NCBI GenBank assembly: GCA_003513555.1
Contig: DOPG01000463.1
Span: 61,412 to 72,340, forward strand
Length of the DNA: 10,929 nt
Source: Rhodopirellula sp.
GTDB lineage: Bacteria; Planctomycetota; Planctomycetia; Pirellulales; Pirellulaceae
Direction of reading: 5' to 3'
Part shown: positions 1 to 6,420 of the stretch, piece by piece
Layout: each line of letters opens with the position of its first letter
Numbering within the stretch: the first letter of the stretch is position 1
Program-made: the position numbers and the translations under genes
Notes under the pieces: generated by a model
Seen by the model: only the letters and a program-made list of their open reading frames with translations
Databases searched by the model: none
Told to the model about the DNA's origin: nothing

Positions 1-24
1 GCCAAAGGGTCAGCCAAAGGGTCA
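1..24. repeat. 12-bp tandem repeat, two copies
   Basis: GCCAAAGGGTCA occurs twice head to tail, starting exactly at the window edge, so more copies may lie to the left. The unit is a multiple of three. In the frame of the partial upstream gene it reads AKGS-AKGS, so it does not break that frame and may be an in-gene repeat. Confidence 0.7.
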
Positions 25-189
25 GTCGCAGAGGGATACGGTCGCAGTCTGCGCCGGGATGCCAACCACGTCAGGGAACGCATCTTCCGTGGGCATAACT
101 TCATCCATTACGATGCTGCCTTCAAGTGGTCGCCACGAGGCTGCTGCGATTGCAAATTTCCTGCTATGGATTGCCCTTTTCTATCATGA
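1..189 (+). CDS. 3' end of an unknown Cys-rich protein (partial)
   Basis: Frame 1 is open from the first base to a TGA at 187-189 and gives 62 residues of a C-terminus. The start lies outside the window. The tail is basic and aromatic in its middle (RRDANHVRERIFRGHNFIHY) and ends with a Cys cluster, GCCDCKFPAMDC, followed by PFLS. Four cysteines within about 11 residues could bind a metal or haem-related partner, but no CxxCH is present and I do not recognise the family. The main support for a real gene is that its TGA overlaps the ATG of the cytochrome as ATGA, a classic coupling arrangement. The in-frame 12-bp repeat at its left edge also fits coding sequence. The alternative is a chance open frame of 62 codons. 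Confidence 0.5.
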   Translation, partial: AKGSAKGSVAEGYGRSLRRDANHVRERIFRGHNFIHYDAAFKWSPRGCCDCKFPAMDCPFLS

Positions 190-2687
190 CCATGTTTCCA
201 ACAGCCTCGATGTCTTGCCTGCGGCAGCAGCTGGTTTTGCTGCACATGCTGATCTTGGGCGGGGCAATCAGCCAGCTGGACAATGCCTGGGCAGGCGGGC
301 CAGAACGACTGATCGATCATTTTCCGGAGGCCGCGGCGTCCGGTTGTATGCAATGCCACCGGGACATTGAACCGATTCGCGAAATCGGCTCCGAGATGCT
401 GAATCAGATCATGGAAAAAGGCAAAGCCATGGGTGACCCCGCTGGCTGTGTGGTCTGTCACAACGGCGACCCAACCGAAACTCGGGACGTTGACCTTGCC
501 CATGGGGGTGACGATTTTTACGCCGATCCGGGAAGTCCCTGGGTGAATGGGAAAACCTGCGGAACGTGTCATGAAGATCAAGTCAAGGTTCAGTGGCAAA
601 GTCTGATGATGACCGAAGCAGGCAAAATTCAGGGCACTTGCTGGTCCTTCGGGGCACTTACGGGGTATGAGCACAAGTTTGCCAACTATGCCGTCAAGAA
701 CCCGGAAGATCGGTCAACTCGATTGGGCACCAAAGCTTACAGGCAATACATGGATGCTCTGGCCAAGCTTGAGCCAAACGTGTTTGTTGACGAGCACGAA
801 CCACTGCCTGAGGCTCTCGGTTTTGATGAACTTGACAAGTTGCATGACGATCCATCGCTCGCTGCTTTTACCTATATCCGTCAGGAATGCAATCGTTGCC
901 ATCATGGCGTGAAAGGTCGTTCATCGCGGGGGGATTTCCGTGGCATGGGTTGCTCCAGTTGCCACATTCCTTATGGCAACGAAGGACTTTACGAGGGCGC
1001 CGACACCAGTATTTCACGAACTGAAAGTGGTCACCCGCTGACGCACCAGATTCAGGGAACACGCGACGCCGATGTGACAATCGGTGAAGTAACGTATCAC
1101 GGACTTGCCGTAGAAACCTGCACCACCTGCCATAATCGTGGTAAGCGTATTGGTGTTTCTTTTCAGGGGCTCATGGAAACTCCGTATGCTTCGCCGCTGG
1201 ATGAAAATGCCCAGAACCAGCCCGGGCTACACAGCAAACACTACATCGCCATGGAACAGGACATTCATTATCAGAAAGGCATGAAGTGTCAGGACTGTCA
1301 CACCTCGATCGATGTTCACGGCGATGGTTTTCTGGCGCCGACGAATCTCGCCGCTGTCCAGATCGAGTGTTCCGATTGCCATGGAACACCAGATCAGTTC
1401 CCTTGGGAACTTCCGCTCGGTTTCATGGACGAGTTTGCTGCAGAGGTCGCTTCCGGTGATCCGCGCGGAACCACGCCCGATCAGTTGCCTCATACCTGGG
1501 CTGGTGCGAACCATGACCGGAAAGATGGGTTTCTGCTCACTGCTCGAGGCAACCCTTACGAAAATGTTGTCCGGGATGGGGATGAGGTCATCGTCTACAC
1601 AGCCGAAGGAAAAGACATCCGCTTGAAACCTCTAAAGAAACTGGTGGAGGAAAAGTCGATCAGTCAGCGTGGACTGGTTTCCATGCAAGGCGTAGCAAAA
1701 CATCTTGATCGGATGGAGTGTTACACCTGTCACGCCAGTTGGGCCCCGCAATGCTTTGGCTGTCACGTCAAAGTCGATTTCAGCCAAAAAGAACGCTGTC
1801 CGGAAATCGATTCATCACGAATGGGATTTGACTGGATTGCAGCGGGCCGCAAACATGCGACACCGGAACATCGGACAGATTCTGGAGAAGGAGAATATGA
1901 CCTGATGATTCCTGGCAAAATCAGTGAACTGCGAAGTTATCTGCGCTGGGAAGAACCCATGATGGGCATCAACGGAGAGGGACGCGTTACACCACTGGCC
2001 CCCGGTTGTCAGCCTTCGGTGACCATCATTGGAGCCGATGGCAAACCGATTCTGACCAATCACATTTTCAAAACACCGGGCGGAATGGAAAGAAGTGGAG
2101 AAGAAGGACAGCTCGCGATCGACATGAGCCCCGTGCAGCCTCACACCATGACCAAGAATGCACGAACCTGCGAGTCCTGCCATGCGTCAGACAAAGCGTT
2201 AGGTTTGGGAATCAAGGGCCCACGGAAATGGAACGAAAAACACGTGGTCGATCTTGAGACGACCGATGGAACAATCCTTCCAGAGTCAGCAAGGACTCAA
2301 ATGGGAGCAATCGAGAATCTTGACCATGACTGGTCGCAAATTGTCGATGAGCAGGGAAATCAACTCGCCACGGTCGGGCATCACTGGAAGCTCTCACGAG
2401 CCTTCAATGAGGATGAAATCACACGGATGTCACGGTCAGGGACCTGTGTTGCGTGCCATAAGGAAATCCCAGAAAGTGATCTCGCAGTTAGCCTGCTACA
2501 TCACGTTGCAAAATACACCGGTCAAGTTCCAGTTTCTGAAGATGATCACAGCAAGTTGGTCAACAAAATTCTGCTCACCTCGGCATGGGGCCAGGTTTTG
2601 GCTGCAACGGGTACACTCGCGGTGGTTGTCTGCGGTGGCTTCTGGATCTCAAAACGGCGAAAAAAGAAACTCGCTGCAAACAGTTGA
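186..2687 (+). CDS. Dodecahaem c-type cytochrome with C-terminal membrane anchor
   Basis: An exported electron-transfer protein of 833 residues from the ATG at 186. Twelve CxxCH haem-c sites are visible, with first Cys at about residues 54, 88, 125, 235, 256, 312, 368, 395, 512, 523, 662 and 754. The N-terminus is a signal peptide: h-region LVLLHMLILGGAIS and a likely cut after AWA. A hydrophobic helix near residues 796-820 (WGQVLAATGTLAVVVCGGFW) is followed by KRRKKK, so the haem domain should sit in the periplasm, anchored by its tail. The frame is also open from a GTG at 126, but ATG 186 gives a proper signal peptide and overlaps the preceding stop as ATGA. ATGs at 192 and 210 are other options. 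It is too large and haem-rich for NrfA or the c554/HAO families; the exact family and redox partner are not known to me. Haems 10 to 12 are widely spaced (about 139 and 92 residues apart), leaving large haem-free segments. No clear terminator follows. Confidence 0.92.
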   Translation: MTMFPTASMSCLRQQLVLLHMLILGGAISQLDNAWAGGPERLIDHFPEAAASGCMQCHRDIEPIREIGSEMLNQIMEKGKAMGDPAGCVVCHNGDPTETRDVDLAHGGDDFYADPGSPWVNGKTCGTCHEDQVKVQWQSLMMTEAGKIQGTCWSFGALTGYEHKFANYAVKNPEDRSTRLGTKAYRQYMDALAKLEPNVFVDEHEPLPEALGFDELDKLHDDPSLAAFTYIRQECNRCHHGVKGRSSRGDFRGMGCSSCHIPYGNEGLYEGADTSISRTESGHPLTHQIQGTRDADVTIGEVTYHGLAVETCTTCHNRGKRIGVSFQGLMETPYASPLDENAQNQPGLHSKHYIAMEQDIHYQKGMKCQDCHTSIDVHGDGFLAPTNLAAVQIECSDCHGTPDQFPWELPLGFMDEFAAEVASGDPRGTTPDQLPHTWAGANHDRKDGFLLTARGNPYENVVRDGDEVIVYTAEGKDIRLKPLKKLVEEKSISQRGLVSMQGVAKHLDRMECYTCHASWAPQCFGCHVKVDFSQKERCPEIDSSRMGFDWIAAGRKHATPEHRTDSGEGEYDLMIPGKISELRSYLRWEEPMMGINGEGRVTPLAPGCQPSVTIIGADGKPILTNHIFKTPGGMERSGEEGQLAIDMSPVQPHTMTKNARTCESCHASDKALGLGIKGPRKWNEKHVVDLETTDGTILPESARTQMGAIENLDHDWSQIVDEQGNQLATVGHHWKLSRAFNEDEITRMSRSGTCVACHKEIPESDLAVSLLHHVAKYTGQVPVSEDDHSKLVNKILLTSAWGQVLAATGTLAVVVCGGFWISKRRKKKLAANS

Positions 2688-2786
2688 AACTGCTGGTGGC
2701 ATCAGTGCGGCTTAACAATGCAGTCAATTGCTTGGTCCTCTGTAGCATGGACTCAAGCGACGATCTTCAACATCGAGTGAATGAGC

Positions 2787-3250
2787 TCAAGCAGTGAGCC
2801 CACGCGACAGCGTCTTCACCTGCAACGCAGCTGCTCGGTGATGATCAGTCACCTCAAGGTAGAATTTTCTAAGGTCTCGATACTGTGACCGGTCTATTCA
2901 TTGACGACGTGCATCGAATGATGCAGAACCCAAGCGGTCGCTCTGGATGCTCGAAGATCCTGAAATTCTTTTGGCCATGGCTTCACAGGGGCACGTTTGA
3001 TAATCCGATGCAGTTGTGTCCGCAAATTGGATTCAGCATTAAGGCAGCGATGAATCAAAGATGCACCCTTCCCCACCGGCATTTCGTAGGCTTCCTGAAT
3101 GAACGGCAACAACTCGTTGAATATCGGAACTCGGCGGCTGCCCTGTCCAACGTGGTGAGCTGTTTTTTCTGACCGCACCGGCATTTACTGTTTCTGCCAA
3201 TGAGTATCAGACCACTTCAATTCCAAGATTTCACTGAAACATCGCAGGGC
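2787..3250 (-). pseudogene. Decayed tyrosine recombinase/integrase (C-terminal catalytic domain)
   Basis: Joining frames on the minus strand recovers most of an integrase catalytic domain. LRCFSEILELKWSD carries the box-I Arg (codon near 3242-3244). PVRSEKTAHH and SRRVPIFNELLPF follow, then KPWPKEFQDLRASR with the box-II Arg near 2951-2953, then HVVNE and TGHSIETLE. After a frameshift come KFYLEVTDHHRAAAL, with the catalytic Tyr codon at 2859-2861, and a short tail ending in a TGA at 2787-2789. Lesions: TAA at 3185-3187 before MPVRSEK, TAG at 2894-2896 where family members carry Trp in HVVxxW, and a one-base loss near 2868. The KPWPKxFxxLRxSR box is a form I associate with planctomycete integrases. 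The N-terminal DNA-binding domain is absent: similarity fades near 3250, beside a strong hairpin. The piece is inactive as it stands. Confidence 0.85.
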
Positions 3251-3259
3251 ACTAACGAT

Positions 3260-3289
3260 AACAAACCGTCGCTTGGGGCAGAGCGACGG
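3260..3289 (-). terminator. Strong hairpin with T-rich tail on the minus strand
   Basis: CCGTCGCT at 3266-3273 pairs perfectly with AGCGACGG at 3282-3289 around an 8-base loop. On the minus strand the stem is followed by TTTGTTAT, which resembles an intrinsic terminator for leftward transcription. It lies exactly where the integrase similarity stops, so it may instead be the edge of an intergenic repeat or inserted element. Confidence 0.4.
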
Positions 3290-3530
3290 GGCGCTTAGCC
3301 CTTTCAATCACACGACAGTTCCTCTCTACCCGTTTCTGCATGGTAGTTTCAGCAACTCGGCTTTCGGCATGAAGCCTCGTAGGCTATCCGGCACCATTTT
3401 GGCTGCACGACTGCCGGGGTGTGGCGTCGGTTGACTGTCGAAAAAGTGCTGCAGGTGGTGTCCGCCAATAGAAGAATTGCCCCACAGTAAGTGCGAGAAT
3501 CTTGATCAGGCGAACTGCCCGGAAAGGAAT
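3290..3530. other. Gene-poor stretch between two mobile-element relics
   Basis: No supportable gene. A minus-strand frame ending at a TAG at 3326-3328 reads MVPDSLRGFMPKAELLKLPC from an ATG at 3397, which looks protein-like but is only 23 codons from that ATG and has no domain I know. A run starting near 3456 (GGTGTCCGCCAATAGAAGAA) sits at the distance expected for the left end of an IS3-type element upstream of the OrfA relic, but I found no matching right end. Confidence 0.3.
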
Positions 3531-3536
3531 TTCAGA

Positions 3537-3722
3537 ATACCTCAGAAACGTCACACAGTGGATCAGATCGTTGCCAAGCTGCGTCAACCCGACATGAAAC
3601 TCGGCAAGGGCAAAAGGTGCCCAAGGTCTGCAAGCTGCTAGAAATCGTTGCCTGAATTGACCTAACAGACTTATTACTGCTCGCGGCAGAAGCATGGTGG
3701 CATGAAGTTTGAACTGGCCACC
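3537..3722 (+). pseudogene. IS3-family transposase OrfA relic (N-terminal part)
   Basis: Three frames together spell the N-terminus of an IS3-type OrfA, the small helix-turn-helix protein that binds element ends. First comes PQKRHTVDQIVAKLRQ, continuing DMKLGKGK from 3540. After one lost base near 3615 comes VPKVCKLLEI. After roughly a dozen extra bases comes QTYYCSRQKHGGMKFELA. This is the order seen in intact OrfA proteins (KRHTxEQIIxKLR, then VCKxLGITEQTYYRWRxxYGGM). The start codon position holds ATA at 3537-3539, preceded by a still-visible GGAAAGGA at 3521-3528, so the native start has probably mutated. The leucine-zipper half of OrfA and the DDE transposase OrfB are not seen downstream. 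It is inactive, on the opposite strand to the integrase relic, and belongs to a separate old insertion. Confidence 0.75.
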
Positions 3723-3825
3723 ATCGCCCGCTCTAGCGGGCCATTACCAATCGCCATTGCCAGCCCAGAAACACATCGAGAACACGCTGAAATAGTCTGA
3801 TTCTTGCAACACCGCAGCGATTCAA

Positions 3826-3856
3826 TTGACTGACAAAACAGTTACTTGGGTAAAAT
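3826..3856 (+). promoter_or_regulatory. Possible sigma-70 type promoter
   Basis: TTGACT at 3826-3831 and TAAAAT at 3851-3856 resemble -35 and -10 boxes, but the spacer is 19 bases, longer than ideal. It lies just upstream of the hairpin-rich stretch that ends at a terminator-like hairpin at 4248-4274. Weak evidence alone. Confidence 0.25.
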
Positions 3857-3927
3857 TTCTGGAAATCTGCATCCAAGCGGGCGACTTCTGCGAAGCAAAT
3901 CACAGATGCGGTGTTGCGTTACACAAT

Positions 3928-4182
3928 TGCAGGCATCATCCTGCCTGCATGCAGATTCATCAGACGAAAATGAACCAGCTGATGAAGGAGGCCACTCTTG
4001 GGTTGCCCAACGCGACGTCCATTAGATGACAATGAACCTCACGCAAGCTCAGAACAAGCATGATGCAGGACACCGAGCGTGGATCCTCCGGCGCGGGATC
4101 GGCCAGATGCACACGCTCTGTGACCCGTAGGATCAGTTGCTGCATGGCAGGCGGCTCACCGCGACGCGAAGTGGTGGTGAGC
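3928..4182. other. Hairpin-rich intergenic element or structured RNA candidate
   Basis: Four stems were found by reading. (1) TGCAGGCA 3928-3935 with TGCCTGCA 3942-3949, perfect, 6-base loop. (2) TTGGG 3998-4002 with CCCAA 4006-4010. (3) 4071-4081 with 4112-4122, ten of eleven positions paired, enclosing GATCC 4082-4086 with GGATC 4096-4100. (4) GCTCACCGC 4154-4162 with GTGGTGAGC 4174-4182, nine pairs including one G-U. A 10-bp palindrome CTGCATGCAG lies at 3945-3954. It matches no known RNA I can recognise: I see no RNase P or tmRNA hallmarks. The minus strand is open across it but its product lacks any recognisable domain. It could be an RNA, a dispersed intergenic repeat, or remains of a mobile element. 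Strand is undecided; the terminator-like end favours plus. Confidence 0.4.
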
Positions 4183-4247
4183 GGCCAGAGTGTTGAGCAA
4201 TCAGGAGTTTTATGTCTGGCAAGGTGGGTAGAAAAAGCAAGAAACCG

Positions 4248-4274
4248 GTCGTGTGTCGCATGTACACGACTTTT
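4248..4274 (+). terminator. Hairpin followed by TTTT, terminator-like
   Basis: GTCGTGT at 4248-4254 pairs perfectly with ACACGAC at 4264-4270 across a 9-base loop, immediately followed by TTTT at 4271-4274. The stem is moderately GC-rich and the T run is short, so it is a plausible but modest intrinsic terminator. It would end transcription entering from the hairpin-rich stretch and separate it from the sigma factor remains that begin at 4297. Confidence 0.4.
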
Positions 4275-4296
4275 CAGATGAGAGGGCGGAGCAACT

Positions 4297-4503
4297 GTGG
4301 GCAAAGACAAAACAGCAGAGATGAGCGAACCGGTTCTGGAAAAGATTGCTGCTGGCGACAAGTCGGCCGTCGATGATTGTCTTTCACGATTTGGTGGTTT
4401 GATCTGGTCTTTGACCAAGCGTAATTGTGTCGCTGGCGGGGAGGCGGGGGATGCCGAAGTCTGCTCATTGTGGAAACACCGTCAAGTGTGCGGATCGACC
4501 TGA
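4297..4503 (+). pseudogene. N-terminal fragment of an ECF-type sigma factor
   Basis: From a GTG at 4297 (GAGGGCGGAG just upstream is a fair ribosome site; ATG at 4321 is an alternative) the frame gives 68 residues. EPVLEKIAAGDKSAVDDCLS then RFGGLIWSLTKR has the pattern of the start of ECF sigma factors: an alternating basic and acidic first helix, then the LxxGDxxAxxxxxxxxxxLVW region-2.1 segment. Homology degrades after EAGDA, where the DAEDAVQExF segment would be expected; only an SLWKHR-like trace remains. A stop follows at 4501-4503. No region 4 exists in this frame, so it cannot be a working sigma factor alone. Its end overlaps the next sigma-type frame by 79 bases, suggesting a junction between two different sigma genes or a frameshifted composite. 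Confidence 0.5.
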
Positions 4504-5084
4504 TCGAAAAACTCGTTGCTCTGGCTGAGTGGCATCGTGATCGGATCTTGGAGGCAAATCTCAGGCTGGTCTTCTCAATCGTGAAAAATTTCGTCAACGC
4601 GAACAACACTTTCGATGATCTGCTTAGCGATGGCATCTTCGGTTTAATCCGTGCGGTCGAGAAATTCAATTATGAGAATGGTTTTAGGTTCAGCACATTT
4701 GCGACGCGGGTCGTTCGTCGAAATGCCTACCGCATGGTTGTGGTCAATCATCAGGATCGCCAAAAGGTCAGCACCGGCCTGCAGGATCTGGAGCTTGAGA
4801 TCAGCGACGAGGGAAGAAGCTCGGCAATCAGCGAGAAGCGGTGGCTCGAACTTCGCAGCCATCTTGCTGTCATGCTCGATGATCTTGATCGCCGTGAGAA
4901 GTTCATTGTGCGTGCCCGCTTCTCTTTGGGTTCACATCGCAAGCGGCATACTTTGCAGTCTCTGGCGAACCGCCTTGGTATTTCCAAAGAACGCGTTCGC
5001 CAGTTGGAGCGGCGAGCGGTGGACAAACTTCGCGCCATGGCAGGTGAAACCCAACTTGGTGAACTTGACTCCGTACAGCGATAG
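4425..5084 (+). CDS. Short sigma-70 family RNA polymerase sigma factor, possibly 5'-truncated
   Basis: A sigma factor that would direct RNA polymerase to alternative promoters. In the 219-residue frame, region 2 is clear at about residues 41-100: ILEANLRLVFSIVKNFV, DDLLSDGIFGLIRAVEKF and the -10-binding FRFSTFATRVVRRNAYR. Region 4 lies at about residues 148-209, with LDDLDRREKFIVRARF and the helix-turn-helix TLQSLANRLGISKERVRQLE. Region 3 is replaced by a short linker, and region 1 is missing. The frame is closed by a TAA at 4422-4424, leaving only TTG 4425 or GTGs at 4470 and 4488 as starts, none with a good ribosome site. The first 20-odd residues resemble nothing and arise from the out-of-frame ECF fragment. 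Regions 2 and 4 contain no stops and keep their key residues. It may be functional from an internal start or be an early pseudogene whose 5' end was replaced. Confidence 0.7.
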   Translation: MCRWRGGGGCRSLLIVETPSSVRIDLIEKLVALAEWHRDRILEANLRLVFSIVKNFVNANNTFDDLLSDGIFGLIRAVEKFNYENGFRFSTFATRVVRRNAYRMVVVNHQDRQKVSTGLQDLELEISDEGRSSAISEKRWLELRSHLAVMLDDLDRREKFIVRARFSLGSHRKRHTLQSLANRLGISKERVRQLERRAVDKLRAMAGETQLGELDSVQR

Positions 5085-5484
5085 CGAATCAGTCGCAACA
5101 GGCGAATACGAATGGTCAGTTCACGGCTCTCGAAGATTCCCAACTCCGAGAGTGGCGAGGAAACAGGGGCAGGCAGGGGTCACGAAGCTCGGATTAAACG
5201 ATGGATAAAAAATGTCTAACTCTTTTGTCTGCGTATCTGTCCCAACCTGCTTCTCGCAGCCCTTACCGCGCGGCTTGCTGCCATTCGCCAAAGCCTGAGC
5301 CTGAGCCTGCACACAGCTAACAGACGGTCCGCACTAAAATACCGGGGATAGAAATCGCATTCTCGCTGTAGCGGCCTAGCACCAGACAGCTCACTTATCG
5401 CGGGACCGCGTCAAAAGTGCAATCATCTCAGAGGGAAACATTCGTTAAGAACGATTACCGGCAAGCAGCATTTATGAAGCATCG
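5085..5484. other. Intergenic stretch between convergent genes, no gene seen
   Basis: No supported coding frame. Noted items: an inverted repeat CTCTCG 5127-5132 / CGAGAG 5147-5152 with a 14-base loop and no T run; a hexamer repeat, GCCTGA twice then GCCTGC, at 5293-5310; and a short stem TCGTT 5442-5446 / AACGA 5450-5454 just beyond the leftward glycosyltransferase operon. None is a convincing terminator for either convergent gene. Confidence 0.5.
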
Positions 5485-6420
5485 TTAGGGCGAGAAGTGT
5501 CCGAGCTTCAGCAAACGCAAGCGTGCACGAAATAGGCTACGATTCCAACCCAACGCTTTCTTGAAGCATGAGACTGCAGCGACTCTTTGATCACTCTTTT
5601 GATAAGTTTTCCCCGCACGGTACCAGTAGTTTCCGACCTGTGCCCCAAGATGCTTTTGCTCGGCTGTTGTTACGTATTCTGCCACTTTTCGAAAGATCTG
5701 TTCATGAGTCACTGCCCAACGCTCAAATCGATCCGAAAACTTGCTACTGAGGTTTCCTGCCTCTCCTAACTCTGTTGCTTGGTGAACTCGAAAAATCACT
5801 GGGGAACCAGGGACATGCTTCCACCCTCCGAGCAAAGAAATTTGCGAGAAAAGCAATGCATCTTCAGCACTCTCTAAGCCGGTGTCCCACCCTCCTGCAT
5901 CAATTACTGCGTTCCACCGAAACATCGTGCACGAGGCGACTCCGGCACCGTATCGGAACATCCATTTCAAGGGTGATTTTGCAAGTTTCGAACAGTCGTC
6001 GTATTGCAATTCAACGCCACTGGGGTCCACGAATTGACGATTGGCCGAGACGGCAATAGTTCCGGGATCGTGTCCCAGCACGCGGGTCGTACGTTCAACG
6101 AAATCAGATGGCCATCGATCATCCGAGTCAAGAAAACCAACAAACCGGGTACGAGGAGTCGCAAACATGCCATACTCCCGAGCCAAGGCAGCGGTTCCTT
6201 TCTCTTGCCTAAACAGTTGGTAAGAGGTTTTTTGCGTTCCACCGACTTGCTGCTGACTTTGAATCCAAGCTTGGACGGATTCGTATGTGCCATCTGTCGA
6301 TCCATCATCGACCACCGTAACAAAGTCTGGCGAGACGGTTTGATTCTGGACGGATCCCAGAGCTTTGAGGATGAGCGATTTTCGGTTGTACACCGGAATA
6401 ATGACAGAAACATCTTCCAT
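5485..6420 (-). CDS. Family 2 glycosyltransferase with C-terminal TPR-like tail
   Basis: A cytoplasmic inverting GT-A enzyme expected to move a sugar from a nucleotide-sugar to a growing glycan; donor and acceptor are unknown. In 311 residues the signatures are VSVIIPVYNR at 4-13, VVDDGSTDGT at 36-45, the metal-binding DSD at 98-100 in FLDSDD, GGWDTGLESAEDALLF near 176-191 (the usual acidic catalytic pair), and a conserved RVHQ at 211-214. Residues from about 262 (NYWYRAGKTYQKSDQRVAAV onwards) form one TPR-like helix pair, a common tail in glycan-operon GT2 proteins and possibly a partner-docking surface. No membrane segment is seen. The ATG shares one base with the stop of the upstream HD-like gene (TAATG), so translation is probably coupled. 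It is the last gene of the leftward operon. Confidence 0.9.
   Translation of the reverse strand: MEDVSVIIPVYNRKSLILKALGSVQNQTVSPDFVTVVDDGSTDGTYESVQAWIQSQQQVGGTQKTSYQLFRQEKGTAALAREYGMFATPRTRFVGFLDSDDRWPSDFVERTTRVLGHDPGTIAVSANRQFVDPSGVELQYDDCSKLAKSPLKWMFRYGAGVASCTMFRWNAVIDAGGWDTGLESAEDALLFSQISLLGGWKHVPGSPVIFRVHQATELGEAGNLSSKFSDRFERWAVTHEQIFRKVAEYVTTAEQKHLGAQVGNYWYRAGKTYQKSDQRVAAVSCFKKALGWNRSLFRARLRLLKLGHFSP

Noticed and set aside
3326..3397. Minus-strand mini frame reading MVPDSLRGFMPKAELLKLPC
   Set aside because: Only 23 codons from the ATG, no ribosome site, no known domain. It may be part of an intergenic repeat.
3384..3695. Minus-strand open frame of 103 codons opposite the OrfA relic
   Set aside because: It is the shadow of the IS3 OrfA remnant on the plus strand and has no family features of its own.
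3826..4029. Plus-strand frame of 67 codons downstream of the OrfA relic
   Set aside because: It begins at a TTG inside the promoter-like -35 box, runs through hairpins, and matches no family I know.
3960..4418. Minus-strand open frame of 152 codons
   Set aside because: It overlaps the ECF sigma fragment and the hairpin-rich stretch, has no recognisable domain, and its sequence reads like translated noncoding DNA. It is kept only as part of the structured-element finding.
5127..5152. Inverted repeat CTCTCG / CGAGAG after the sigma gene as a terminator
   Set aside because: Six-base stem, 14-base loop and no T run.
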